Assembly (NCBI RefSeq): GCF_003788695.1
Contig: NZ_RARA01000026.1
Location: forward strand, 146,937 to 187,429
Reading direction: 5' to 3'
Length of the DNA: 40,493 nt
From: Candidatus Cardinium hertigii
GTDB taxonomy: Bacteria; Bacteroidota; Bacteroidia; Cytophagales_A; Amoebophilaceae
Positions 9,210 to 18,399 of the stretch are shown here, piece by piece. The notes under the pieces are model-generated. The model ran no database searches. It saw only the letters and a list, made by a program, of their open reading frames with translations, and was not told the origin of the DNA. How positions within the stretch are numbered: the first letter of the stretch is position 1; the number at the start of each line of letters is the position of its first letter. The translations under genes were made by a program, and so were the position numbers.

Positions 9210-9938
9210 TTTTTTATACTATTTTAAGGTAAAAGGTTGACAGTAAAACAGTAATAAGTGGTGAGATTTAGCCATAGGGTGCAATCTATGCTTATGCTTA
9301 CTACTGACTACTGCTTTAGTATTATATTCGCTACCATTTCTAGCCTATACACCCCTATTACACGTTTTACAGCCTAGCACTAGGGGAATAACGCTTTTGA
9401 TGGATACTTTACTCACGCTCACTCAGCATCCATGTTAAAACATTTCTGAAAGCGTATTGCAATATTATGGAAAAATATAATATGATCCAAATTTTTACAG
9501 CTCCTTACAAAGGAAGGCTTATAATGAGGAACGTATGTATTCAAATTTTTAGCGTAGTCCAGTTCTGAACAATGCGCTTTACGATAAAAATGCGCCTTGA
9601 ACTAAGCTGCGATTAGAAAATTACTGTATGGAAGCGATAAGAAAAGCAACTTGTTTAAGCCCTAGGCCTATGGCCTGGGCGAGTTTTGCTTTTTCGCTTT
9701 TATACAGTAATTTTCAGCAGGTTAGTTCCCAGCGCTTGATTTTTTTTAGCTACTTTTTGTGATCAAGCAAAAAAAGTAGCTTTAAATTTGCATCAAACCT
9801 TGCTGCTTCTTAAAATCTTGACTACTGCCTCATGGCCATAATATTACTATAATAGGGCAAACAGGTGAACGGAATTAATTTTTTCGAAAAAAGCATTAAT
9901 TTTTAGAAATTACACACTATATACTAGAGGCATTATTA
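9210..9938. other. 729-bp intergenic region holding a structured repeat
   Basis: No coding sequence is convincing here. The stretch 9592-9780 is copy A of a palindromic element described separately. The bases before it (9210-9591) and after it (9781-9938) show no gene, RNA or promoter that I can recognise. Confidence 0.5.
9592..9780 (+). repeat. Structured palindromic element, copy A
   Basis: This is a 189-bp imperfect palindrome whose plus strand folds into one long hairpin. Outer arms are near GCGCCTTGAACTAA (9592-9605) and the complementary segment ending GCGC at 9735. The main stem pairs 9616-9637 with 9694-9715 (22 pairs including two G-U), then a 4-nt bulge TAAG (9638-9641), then 9642-9649 with 9686-9693. 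An apical stem GCCC(T)AGGCC with GGCCTGGGC closes on TAT. A distal hairpin GCTACTTTTT with AAAAAGTAGC (9749-9780) ends the element. Copy B (19734-19923, minus strand) keeps the shape, with many paired substitutions. It may be a non-coding RNA, or a non-autonomous mobile element with a selected fold. Confidence 0.75.
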
Positions 9939-11450
9939 TCACTGATTAATAAGATCTATATATTTTTTAGTTATATAATCTTTATAGAATTGTGTAGATA
10001 TGGAGTGGCCTGTAACACGTTTTATACTTTGTTCCGCATTATACATTCTACCAAACCGATGGATATGTTCCCATAACCAGTTGTTCATAAAAGTAAATGA
10101 TCCAGCAGCTACTTTTGATTCCCAATCTGGAAAAGACTGTTCAAAAGTGCTAAAATATTGCGCTGCATAGATATTTCCAAGTGCATAAGTTGGAAAGTAA
10201 CCAAAAGAACCAGAAGCCCAATGAATATCTTGTAAGCAGCCTTCTGCGTCGTTTCTAGGTATAATACCCAAATATGCTTCCATTGTAGTATTCCATATAT
10301 TTGGCACATCTGATATAGTAATGGTTCCTTCTATCAATTGTTTTTCCAGTTCAAATCTGAGGATAATATGCAATGGATAAGTTACTTCATCAGCATAAAT
10401 GCGGATATAAGAAGATTGAATATGGTTTATGTGTTGGTAAAAATTAGAAAGCGACAAAGACTTAAGCTGAGGAAACGCTTCTTGAAACTTAGGATACATG
10501 TAGTTCCAAAAGGGCAAAGACTTACCAACCATTACTTCCCACCATCTAGATTGACTTTCATGCAACCCCATAGAAGCGGATTGACCAGCAGGCGTAGCCC
10601 ACTCTTCTTTAGGAAGACCCAATTCATAAAGTGCATGGCCACCCTCATGTAAAACAGCAAAAATATTCTCCAATAATCCATTATCAAAGTTAGTGGTTAA
10701 CCTTACATCAGAAGGGTGAATCCCGGTACAAAAAGGATGAGCAGAACCATCCAATCTACTATTTTCATTACCAATACCCATGGTTTCCAATAGTAAATAA
10801 TTAAATTTCATTTGATCTTCTTGCACAAAAGCATGGTTAAAGTATGCCCTATAAGGACTCCCTTTGCCATTGGTTTTTTTTACAATAGCAGACAAAAAAC
10901 CAGTTAAATCGCTAAAAAGGGTAGATAAAACAGAGGCTGTTACACCTGGTTCATATAAATCAATCAAAGCATCATAAGGACTCTCCACGTAACCCAGCAA
11001 GCTTGCTTGTTCTCGATTAAGCTCTACAACTTTTTGCAACCACGGACTAAATAACGCAAAATTAGATAACTGTCTAGCCTGTTTCCATACTTCCGTTGCG
11101 GTAGTTGTAACCGTATAATATGTTTTAACAAAACTTTGAGGCAACTTAATCATCCGCCTAAAGTCTTTGGTCCATTCCTTTAGATTGGCTTTCTCGATTA
11201 AGGTCAATCCTTCCTCTTCTACCCTAAGTTTTCCTGTATTAATATCAACCATTTGTTCTAATGCCTCTCGGTACGCGCTACTAGTTGCTTCTGCATGTGC
11301 CAAGCCAGCAATATAAGCAAGTTGCTTGGCCCGTATCTCAACCGCACCCGAAGGCATATATGTATTTTGATCCCAATGTAAAAGCTTCTCTACCTGACGT
11401 AGCAGCTGAATGTAGCTAAACTTTTCTAAAAATTTTTTATATAAGGTCAT
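9939..11450 (-). CDS. M32 family metallocarboxypeptidase (carboxypeptidase Taq type)
   Basis: This is a zinc carboxypeptidase that trims residues from the C-terminus of peptides, expected in the cytoplasm since no signal peptide is present. At 503 residues it has the normal M32 length. The zinc motif HEGGH is at 268-272, with the third ligand Glu298 in GLHESQSRWWE. The M32-specific HPF (238-240) and IRIYADEVTYPLHI (the IRxADE motif) are also present. The gene is 58 bp downstream of recG on the same strand and may be read with it. For an organism that relies on host nutrients, a role in recycling peptide-derived amino acids is a reasonable inference. Confidence 0.93.
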   Translation of the reverse strand: MTLYKKFLEKFSYIQLLRQVEKLLHWDQNTYMPSGAVEIRAKQLAYIAGLAHAEATSSAYREALEQMVDINTGKLRVEEEGLTLIEKANLKEWTKDFRRMIKLPQSFVKTYYTVTTTATEVWKQARQLSNFALFSPWLQKVVELNREQASLLGYVESPYDALIDLYEPGVTASVLSTLFSDLTGFLSAIVKKTNGKGSPYRAYFNHAFVQEDQMKFNYLLLETMGIGNENSRLDGSAHPFCTGIHPSDVRLTTNFDNGLLENIFAVLHEGGHALYELGLPKEEWATPAGQSASMGLHESQSRWWEVMVGKSLPFWNYMYPKFQEAFPQLKSLSLSNFYQHINHIQSSYIRIYADEVTYPLHIILRFELEKQLIEGTITISDVPNIWNTTMEAYLGIIPRNDAEGCLQDIHWASGSFGYFPTYALGNIYAAQYFSTFEQSFPDWESKVAAGSFTFMNNWLWEHIHRFGRMYNAEQSIKRVTGHSISTQFYKDYITKKYIDLINQ

Positions 11451-11508
11451 CAGCTCTAAATATGTATTATTAATGATTTAATATAGTATAATTCAGCAAA
11501 AAAGATGT

Positions 11509-13605
11509 TTATCCGATCATATCCCAACTACCTATTTTGGCAATTAATCTAGCATATTCCTGGCAAATTGGCAAATTAAGGGGATGTTGAAAATCTGGAT
11601 CTTGTTGAATAATATTTTTGGCTGACTTACGTGCTGCCTCTAAAATATTAACATCTGTTGATAGATCAGCTATTTTTAAATTTAAAATACCACTCTGTTG
11701 CAAACCCATTAAATCTCCTGGGCCACGAAGTTTTAAATCTAGCTCTGCTATTTCAAAGCCATTATTGGTTTTAATCATCGTTTCAATCCGCGCCTTGCCT
11801 GCTTTGTTTAAACGATAGTCCGTCATCAACATACAATAGGACTGTTCGCCACCACGTCCCACCCTTCCCCTCAATTGATGCAGTTGGGAGAGCCCAAACC
11901 GCTCAGCGCTCTCTATAACCATAACAGTCGCATTGGGTACATTTACCCCCACCTCTATAACGGTTGTGGCCACTAATATATGCGTTTCATTTTTTAGGAA
12001 ACGTTTCATTTCTATATCTCTAGCCATACTATCCATTTTACCATGTACTATTCCAACGGGAATATCCGGAAAAGCCCTAACCACACTTTCATAGCCTGCC
12101 AAAAGGTTTTGATAATCCAATACAGCAGATGCTTCAATAAGCGGATAAACCATATATATCTGCCTACCTAGTGCCAATTGCGCTCTTAAAAGCTGAAAAA
12201 CTTTTAATCGAGAATTTTCGTAATAATGTTGTGTTTTAATAGGTTTTCTTCCTGCTGGCAACTCATAAATAGTAGAAAGATCTAATTCGCCATAAAAAGT
12301 CATTGCTAACGTTCTGGGAATAGGAGTAGCTGTCATAATCAGTATATGTGGTGCATAATCTTTATTTTTAGTTAAAAGACCAGCACGTTGTGCTACACCA
12401 AAACGATGTTGTTCATCTATCACAAAAAAGCCTAGTTCCTTAAAAATTACGCCTTCACTAAGCAAAGCATGGGTACCTACTATAATATGTAATATACCTG
12501 CTTGGAGTCTGTATAAAATATGCTCTTTTTCTTTCTTTTTGGTATTTCCTGTAAGAAGGGCAATATTCAAATGTAACTGTTGTGCAAAAATATAAAAACG
12601 TTCGTAATGTTGTTTAGCCAAAATTTCAGTAGGGGCCATAATAGCTACTTGACCCTGACTACCCATTACTATTAACATAGCTATAAAAGCAACAATTGTT
12701 TTACCACTTCCCACCTCACCTTGTAAGAGCCTGTTCATCTGCTTGCCAGAAGCTAGATCACGATATATATCCCTAATGCTTTTTTTCTGACCATTGGTTA
12801 AATTAAAGGGTAAATGATTGTGATAAAATGTATGTAATAGAGCTAAATCCTGAAACGCTTTACTGGCTTGCTTTTCCATACGCCGCTGCTTTATTTTGAG
12901 AAATTTAAGCTGAATATAAAATAATTCTTCAAATTTGAGCCGCCGCTGGGCTTGTTTTAACATCTGTTGGCTACTTGGTAAATGAATATTTTTAAAAGCC
13001 TCTTGCAAGGAAATTAATTTATAATGTGTCAACAGATAAGCGGGAAGGGTTTCTTTTATATCTCCACCCACTTGATCCAATAATTTTTTTTGCCAAGTAA
13101 AAATAGCTTTAGCATCTAGTTGGTTTTTTCTTAGTCTTTCTGTACTATGGTATAAGGGAAGTTGGCAAGGCTTCTTATGTTGATGGCTAATAACGGCGGT
13201 TATTTCTGGATGAACCAGTTGGTTATAACCAGACGATAGGAAAATAGGTTTGCCCCAAATGCGATAGCGTAAATGGGGTTGTATTTTTTTTATAACCCAA
13301 GAAAAATTTTGAAACCATATGAGTTCTATTTGTCCTGTTTCGTCTTCAAAAAGTGCTATGAGCCTTTTTTTACCTTTTTCTATCTTTTGTAATTTTTTAA
13401 TATATCCTTCTAATTGTACACCATGTGCACCAGAAATAGTAGGGTGCAGTGCTGCAATAGTGGACCGCTTGCTTCTGTCTTCATAGCGAAATGGATAATG
13501 TTTTAAAAGGTCCTCGTAAGTACTTATCCCCAGTTCATCCTTAAGTAGTTGTGCTTTATCTAGGCCTGTAAGCAATGTTATACTTTTAGAAAAAAAAATA
13601 TTCAT
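11509..13605 (-). CDS. recG: ATP-dependent DNA helicase RecG
   Basis: RecG regresses stalled forks and migrates Holliday junctions. The 698 residues have the standard order: an N-terminal wedge/OB domain that binds branched DNA (about 1-170), then two superfamily 2 helicase domains. Visible motifs are Walker A GEVGSGKT (near 295), the DExH box DEQH in VIDEQHRFGV (near 398), TATPIPRTL (motif III, near 428) and QLRGRVGRG (motif VI, near 580). The C-terminus keeps the RecG LKLRGPGDLMG segment. The start ATG is preceded by a short tandem repeat (13616-13650). The gene is divergent from the ftsL-ftsI-murE run. Confidence 0.96.
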   Translation of the reverse strand: MNIFFSKSITLLTGLDKAQLLKDELGISTYEDLLKHYPFRYEDRSKRSTIAALHPTISGAHGVQLEGYIKKLQKIEKGKKRLIALFEDETGQIELIWFQNFSWVIKKIQPHLRYRIWGKPIFLSSGYNQLVHPEITAVISHQHKKPCQLPLYHSTERLRKNQLDAKAIFTWQKKLLDQVGGDIKETLPAYLLTHYKLISLQEAFKNIHLPSSQQMLKQAQRRLKFEELFYIQLKFLKIKQRRMEKQASKAFQDLALLHTFYHNHLPFNLTNGQKKSIRDIYRDLASGKQMNRLLQGEVGSGKTIVAFIAMLIVMGSQGQVAIMAPTEILAKQHYERFYIFAQQLHLNIALLTGNTKKKEKEHILYRLQAGILHIIVGTHALLSEGVIFKELGFFVIDEQHRFGVAQRAGLLTKNKDYAPHILIMTATPIPRTLAMTFYGELDLSTIYELPAGRKPIKTQHYYENSRLKVFQLLRAQLALGRQIYMVYPLIEASAVLDYQNLLAGYESVVRAFPDIPVGIVHGKMDSMARDIEMKRFLKNETHILVATTVIEVGVNVPNATVMVIESAERFGLSQLHQLRGRVGRGGEQSYCMLMTDYRLNKAGKARIETMIKTNNGFEIAELDLKLRGPGDLMGLQQSGILNLKIADLSTDVNILEAARKSAKNIIQQDPDFQHPLNLPICQEYARLIAKIGSWDMIG

Positions 13606-14087
13606 AACGTTTTTCTTCTAATGCTTCTAATGCTTCTAATGCTTCTAATGATTTTACTTGTCCACACCTTTTAACCCCTTACTTAATAATCATAATTTAT
13701 TAAATAGAAGAATATTTAATTTTTATTACCTTGTGGATTTGTGGAAAACATAAGTTAAGAATAACTTGTGGAATATATAAGTATACATTTTTCTGCTTAT
13801 TTATTAGCTAATAATCTGAATATCAGTTTATATATTTACATAAACCCATGCGTATAGTAGAAGCTGTGGAAAAAAGGTGTATAATTGCATGCTTAATAAC
13901 TTTGTGTATATCCCTAGTCTAACGGTTGTTATTTCTATTGGATCCCTCTATTTTTTTTAGTAAATCGCATCAGGAGATAAAAAAACAAGCTATTTGTGGA
14001 AAGATTTGTGGAAAATCCCAACTCTGTCTTTTTACCGAGAAAGGGTTGCATCCATTTGAAAAACCATTATATAAAAACTGGATAAAA
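13606..14087. promoter_or_regulatory. Divergent intergenic region with DnaA-box-like cluster, possible origin
   Basis: This very AT-rich stretch between recG and the ftsL-like gene carries several sites close to the DnaA box TT(A/T)TNCACA. Three read exactly TTTTCCACA on the minus strand (13740-13748, 13865-13873, 14007-14015). Near matches are at 13658-13666 (TTGTCCACA, plus strand), 13732-13740, 13768-13776 and 13995-14003. Two more TCCACA sites (14439-14452) lie at the end of the ftsL-like gene. Clusters of this kind mark oriC or DnaA-regulated promoters. No dnaA gene is adjacent, so an origin is only a hypothesis. Confidence 0.45.
13616..13650. repeat. 9-bp tandem repeat, about 4 copies
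   Basis: The unit TTCTAATGC is repeated almost perfectly four times, the last copy ending in A. It begins 11 bp upstream of the recG start codon, so a change of copy number could alter the recG leader. It does not change any protein. Confidence 0.9.
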
Positions 14088-14480
14088 ATGAGAGAAAATA
14101 TATATAAACCCATTAAAAAAATAACTTTATTTGGCCGGTTAGAAAAAATATTATGTCTGAATAATGCATTTCTAGAAAAGCTGTCTACCTACTATCTTTA
14201 TCGCTTACTATATCTCTTTTTTTTGGGGTTGCTTTATATTTGGAATGCCCATTACCATGAAAAAGTACTCCATCAAATAAATCAATTACAACCGGTAGTA
14301 GATGGATTACGCGTAAAATATATGAGGTGGCAGTCTAGTTATATATTTAGTAGTAAACAATCAGAAGTGGCTAAACGGGCTGCTCTTTTGGGAATTTATG
14401 AGAGCAAAGTGCCCCCTTATAGAATTAAAATTAAAAAATCCACAGATCCACAGATAAAAATCACAAACATACATTCGTAG
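14088..14480 (+). CDS. FtsL-like cell division protein
   Basis: Bacteroidota place a small bitopic FtsL-like protein just before ftsI, and this gene has that place. From Met at 14088 it has 130 residues: a basic N-terminal cytoplasmic part containing LFGRLEKILCLNNAFLEK, one membrane segment (LYRLLYLFFLGLLYIW) and a periplasmic helix ending in SSKQSEVAKRAALLGIYESK and PPYRI, a signature of this family. The frame is open back to 13926, but the extra 54 residues are not family-like and would cover the DnaA-box-like sites, so I take 14088 as the start. It would bridge FtsI and other divisome proteins at the septum. ftsI follows after 18 bp. Confidence 0.85.
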   Translation: MRENIYKPIKKITLFGRLEKILCLNNAFLEKLSTYYLYRLLYLFFLGLLYIWNAHYHEKVLHQINQLQPVVDGLRVKYMRWQSSYIFSSKQSEVAKRAALLGIYESKVPPYRIKIKKSTDPQIKITNIHS

Positions 14481-14498
14481 GTATAAACTTATAGAAAA

Positions 14499-16622
14499 GT
14501 GCTATTTACTAAGGAAATTTTATTACGTGCTAGAATAATCTTACTTGCTATTGTACTTTTTATGCTTGCCATTATAGGGAAAATAGCTAACCTGCAATTT
14601 TTAGAAGGGGATAAATGGCGTAACCGTGCTAAAATTGCACAATTGGCATATAAACCTATTTTAGCATCTAGGGGAAATATTTATGCTGATAATGGAGCTT
14701 TATTAGCGACGTCTCTTCCTTTTTATACCGTTGCTTTGGACCCTACCATAGTTTCAGAAGCATCCTTTCAAGCAGGCATAGCGTTACTCAGTCAAAAGCT
14801 ATCTGATTTCTATGGAGATGCTTCCCCCGAACTTTACCGAAAACGGATTACGCATGCTCGTAACAAAAAACAAAAATATATACGGATACATAAACGATAT
14901 ATTACGTACGAAGAAAAGAAAAAAATGCTTCAATGGCCTATTTTTAAGCAAGGTAAATTCAAAGGTGGTGTAATTTTTGAGGAACAATACAAACGGTATT
15001 ATCCTTTTCAAGATTTAGCTAAGCGTGTCATTGGCATCCATAGGGTAACGCATGGATCTGGTTTAGAATATGCTTTTAATAACGAACTAAAAGGGATAGA
15101 TGGACAGGCACTGTATCAAAAAGTAGTAGGGGGTAATTGGAAGCAGGTGGAAGAAAGTGCTATGGTACGTCCCATTCATGGTTATGATTTAGAAACCACC
15201 ATCGATATCAATTTACAAGATGTAGCCCAAAGTAGTTTACTAGCTGTACTTGAAAAAACTACTGCTCAAAATGGCTGTGCTATTGTAATGGAAGTCTCTA
15301 CGGGAGCTATTAAAGCAATGGCTAACTTGACGCGTACACAATCGGGAAAATATGCAGAAACGTATAACTATGCAGTGGGAAACCAAGGTACTGTAGAGCC
15401 AGGTTCTATTTTTAAACTGGTCTCGATGCTGGCCTTTCTGGAGGAAACAGATTTGCCGCTCACCGAAACTATCGATACGGGAAATGGAAAAGTTAAGTTC
15501 TATGATAGATGGATGTGTGATGTAAAAAAAGGAGGCCATGGATTGATTACATTGCAAGAATTATTTGAAAAATCCTCTAATGTAGGTACTGCTATGATTA
15601 TTCAACAAACATTTGGTGCCAATCCTCAAAAATTTATTGACTATATCGAACAATTACATATGCACAAGCCATTGGGCATTGAACTGGCGGGGGAAGGGAA
15701 ACCTTATATGATTACTCCCAAAAATAAAATGTGGAATTTAGTTACGCTTCCATGGCTTTCTATTGGCTACAATCTGCAAATAACCCCCCTTCAGGCATTG
15801 GTGCTTTACAATGCAGTAGCTAATAATGGTAAAATGGTTAAACCGATGTTTATACGAAATATAAAATCAGCCAATGGTATTGTACAAACATTTCCCACTA
15901 TTGTTTTAAAGGAAAAGATTTGTTCAGACAAAACTTTGCATAAACTTCAAAACCTATTAGAAGGAACCGTAGAACGGGGTTCAGCACGATGTATTAAACA
16001 TAGTTTTTATAAAATAGCTGGAAAAACAGGTACAGCAGAAAAACTGGTAAATGGAAAATATACAGATAATCATCTTACTTCATTTGCCGGTTATTTCCCA
16101 GCAGATCATCCGCGCTATAGCTGTATTATTGTGGTAGACAGCCCGCAAGGCGAACAATTTCGATTTGGTGCAGAGGTCCCAGCACCTATCTTTAAAGATA
16201 TTGTAGATAGAATAGCTGGGAAAGATCTACAAGGAAGAAAGATAATAAATGAGGTAGTGCCTGCACCATCTAATGCTAATGCAGTAAATCTATCCAATAC
16301 TGGTAAGACCGATGAATTAAGTTTTTTATACCAATGGCTTCAACTCCCTATACCCGGCCAGCTAAATGGAGCAGAAATGTGGGCAAACCTTACCCTTAGC
16401 CCTGCTAAAAACCATTTTCAAGCACTTAAGCTGCCAGCTCCAAAAGAGGTGCCTAATGTATTGCATATGAAATTGCGGGATGCACTCTTTTTGTTAGAAA
16501 GTAGTGGCCTAACCGTTGCCATAGAGGGAACCATCCATGGCCATGTATGTAAGCAATCACTTCCTCCTTATAAATCTATACCGGCTGATCGACAGATTAT
16601 TATTACATTACAAAAACTATGA
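14499..16622 (+). CDS. ftsI: Division transpeptidase FtsI (PBP3) with C-terminal PASTA domain
   Basis: This is a class B penicillin-binding protein that cross-links septal peptidoglycan. One N-terminal membrane anchor spans about 11-30. The PBP dimerisation domain begins with SRGNIYADNGALLATS (57-72). The transpeptidase has the three catalytic motifs: S303-I-F-K306, S359-S-N361 and K509-T-G511. A single PASTA domain is visible at about 650-707 (KEVPNVLHMKLRDALFLLES). The start is GTG at 14499; the membrane segment fits this choice. It overlaps murE by four bases (ATGA), which supports translational coupling. Intact catalytic motifs suggest that this symbiont still makes and cross-links murein. 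Confidence 0.95.
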   Translation: MLFTKEILLRARIILLAIVLFMLAIIGKIANLQFLEGDKWRNRAKIAQLAYKPILASRGNIYADNGALLATSLPFYTVALDPTIVSEASFQAGIALLSQKLSDFYGDASPELYRKRITHARNKKQKYIRIHKRYITYEEKKKMLQWPIFKQGKFKGGVIFEEQYKRYYPFQDLAKRVIGIHRVTHGSGLEYAFNNELKGIDGQALYQKVVGGNWKQVEESAMVRPIHGYDLETTIDINLQDVAQSSLLAVLEKTTAQNGCAIVMEVSTGAIKAMANLTRTQSGKYAETYNYAVGNQGTVEPGSIFKLVSMLAFLEETDLPLTETIDTGNGKVKFYDRWMCDVKKGGHGLITLQELFEKSSNVGTAMIIQQTFGANPQKFIDYIEQLHMHKPLGIELAGEGKPYMITPKNKMWNLVTLPWLSIGYNLQITPLQALVLYNAVANNGKMVKPMFIRNIKSANGIVQTFPTIVLKEKICSDKTLHKLQNLLEGTVERGSARCIKHSFYKIAGKTGTAEKLVNGKYTDNHLTSFAGYFPADHPRYSCIIVVDSPQGEQFRFGAEVPAPIFKDIVDRIAGKDLQGRKIINEVVPAPSNANAVNLSNTGKTDELSFLYQWLQLPIPGQLNGAEMWANLTLSPAKNHFQALKLPAPKEVPNVLHMKLRDALFLLESSGLTVAIEGTIHGHVCKQSLPPYKSIPADRQIIITLQKL

Positions 16623-18073
16623 AAATGCTTCAGGTCCTTTTAAGAGGCCTCTCTATTAAAAAATTATTAGGTCCAATAGATATTCCCATAACTACCCTTT
16701 GTTTTGATAGCCGACAGGCAGTAGCCCATTCCTGTTTTGTTGCAATAGTGGGTACGCAAGTAGATGGTCATAATTACGTATCAGAGGCTATAGCAGCAGG
16801 TAGTAGCGCTATTGTGTGTGAGGAATTGGTTGAACCCATACAAGCGGATGTAACCTATATAGTTGTGGATGCTACGGATAAGGCCTTAGGGATTATGGCT
16901 GCAAACTTTTATGACCATCCCAGTAAAAAATTAAAAGTAGTAGCTGTTACAGGTACAAATGGTAAAACGACGATGGTGCACCTATTGTATAACATGGTTA
17001 AGCAAATGGGTTATAAAGCGGGTATGGTTTCTACCATATGCAATAAAATTTTAGATCAAAATTATTCCCCTAGCCATACCACTCCAGATGCGCTGCAATT
17101 ACAGGCTTTTTTGCACCTAATGGTAGAAGCAGGTTGTCAATATTGTTTTATAGAAGCAAGTTCTCATGGAATTGTTCAAAATAGATTAGCTGGCGTGGAC
17201 CTTCTAGGCGCTATTTTTACCAATATCAGCCATGAACATTTGGATTATCATATTGATTTCTTGCATTATATTAAAGCTAAAAAAAAACTCTTTGATACAT
17301 TGCCTACAACAGCTTTTGCACTTGTGAATCAGGAAGATAAAAATAGTTCTGTTATGCTTCAGAATTGTAAGGCAAAAAAGTTTACCTTTTCTATCTGTGA
17401 TCCAGCTAATTTTAGGGCAAAAATAGTTACCAATACCTTAGATGGCTTAGAATTGGAAATAGAGCAACAACAGATTTGGTTTCAATTAATAGGGGCATTT
17501 AATGCAAGCAATCTAGTAGCGGCTTATGGTGCATCACAGTTATTAGGATTGAATAGCCAGAAAAGCTTAGTAGCACTATCTGCCATTCCACCCGCTTTAG
17601 GAAGGATGAACAAAGTATATCATGGAAAAAAACAACACGTTATTATAGATTATGCCCATACACCCGATGCGCTTGAAAAGGTAATGGCTACGTTATATGC
17701 TATGCGTCCTACTACTAACAGTAGACTCTTAACCGTTATGGGCTGTGGGGGTAACCGTGATAAACAGAAAAGGGTTATGATTGGAAAAATATTAGCTGAT
17801 AATAGTGATATGGCTATATTTACCAGCGATAATCCAAGGGATGAAGATCCACAGGAAATTATCAATTCGATGCAACTAGGTGTACCTGTAGCAGCACGCC
17901 AAAAAGTACTTCATATTATAGACAGGACTATGGCACTTAAAATGGCGTGTTTGTTAGCTAATGCCAATGATGTGATTTTAATAGCTGGGAAAGGTCATGA
18001 AAATTATCAAGAAATAAAGGGCGTTAAGCATTATTTTTGTGAAGAAGAGATTATTCAAGCAATTTATAAGTAA
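16619..18073 (+). CDS. murE: UDP-MurNAc-L-Ala-D-Glu:meso-diaminopimelate ligase MurE
   Basis: MurE adds the third residue of the peptidoglycan stem peptide in the cytoplasm, using ATP. At 484 residues it has the normal three domains. The ATP loop GTNGKTT is at 112-118. The motif D404-N-P-R407 is the signature of the diaminopimelate-type enzyme, as opposed to the lysine type. The gene overlaps ftsI by four bases. In most Bacteroidota mraY, murD, ftsW and murG come next; here the cluster stops after murE and gives way to an unrelated lipoprotein, so the remaining dcw genes must be elsewhere or absent. Confidence 0.96.
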   Translation: MKMLQVLLRGLSIKKLLGPIDIPITTLCFDSRQAVAHSCFVAIVGTQVDGHNYVSEAIAAGSSAIVCEELVEPIQADVTYIVVDATDKALGIMAANFYDHPSKKLKVVAVTGTNGKTTMVHLLYNMVKQMGYKAGMVSTICNKILDQNYSPSHTTPDALQLQAFLHLMVEAGCQYCFIEASSHGIVQNRLAGVDLLGAIFTNISHEHLDYHIDFLHYIKAKKKLFDTLPTTAFALVNQEDKNSSVMLQNCKAKKFTFSICDPANFRAKIVTNTLDGLELEIEQQQIWFQLIGAFNASNLVAAYGASQLLGLNSQKSLVALSAIPPALGRMNKVYHGKKQHVIIDYAHTPDALEKVMATLYAMRPTTNSRLLTVMGCGGNRDKQKRVMIGKILADNSDMAIFTSDNPRDEDPQEIINSMQLGVPVAARQKVLHIIDRTMALKMACLLANANDVILIAGKGHENYQEIKGVKHYFCEEEIIQAIYK

Positions 18074-18399
18074 AAAAATAAACTCTAAATACTCAAGTTA
18101 AGTTAACCATTTTCTCAATGAGGGGAAAGTCGAATATTGATGACTAAGTTTAATTGTCTATTGCAACGGCCTCAATGTGTAGATGTAGAAGCCATGCGTC
18201 AAGGTTTTGCACATAAGCAAACGGAGGGAAAAAAAGCTAGCCTACAAGTATTGTAATTAGTTCCATTTTTTTGCCAATTTTTTTGTATACTCCATATATT
18301 TTTGCTATCCTACAATTACAATAGGTTGTAAAATTTATTATACTTAATTACATTTTTATTAATACTTAATTACATTGTAAAAAATTTAAAGTAAAGGAT
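18074..18399. other. Intergenic region with small ORF remnant and direct repeats
   Basis: A 38-codon frame (18140-18256, plus strand) begins MTKFNCLLQRPQCVDVEAM and ends in TAA. I cannot assign it, and it may be a fragment of a lost gene. Closer to the next start, ATACTTAATTACATT occurs at 18340-18354 and again at 18362-18376 with a 22-bp period. The pair lies 24-60 bp before the lipoprotein start codon and could be part of a promoter or operator. Confidence 0.4.

Noticed and set aside
13926..14087. 54-codon N-terminal extension of the FtsL-like protein
   Set aside because: The extension has no similarity to the family and covers DnaA-box-like sites; ATG 14088 begins the family-like part.
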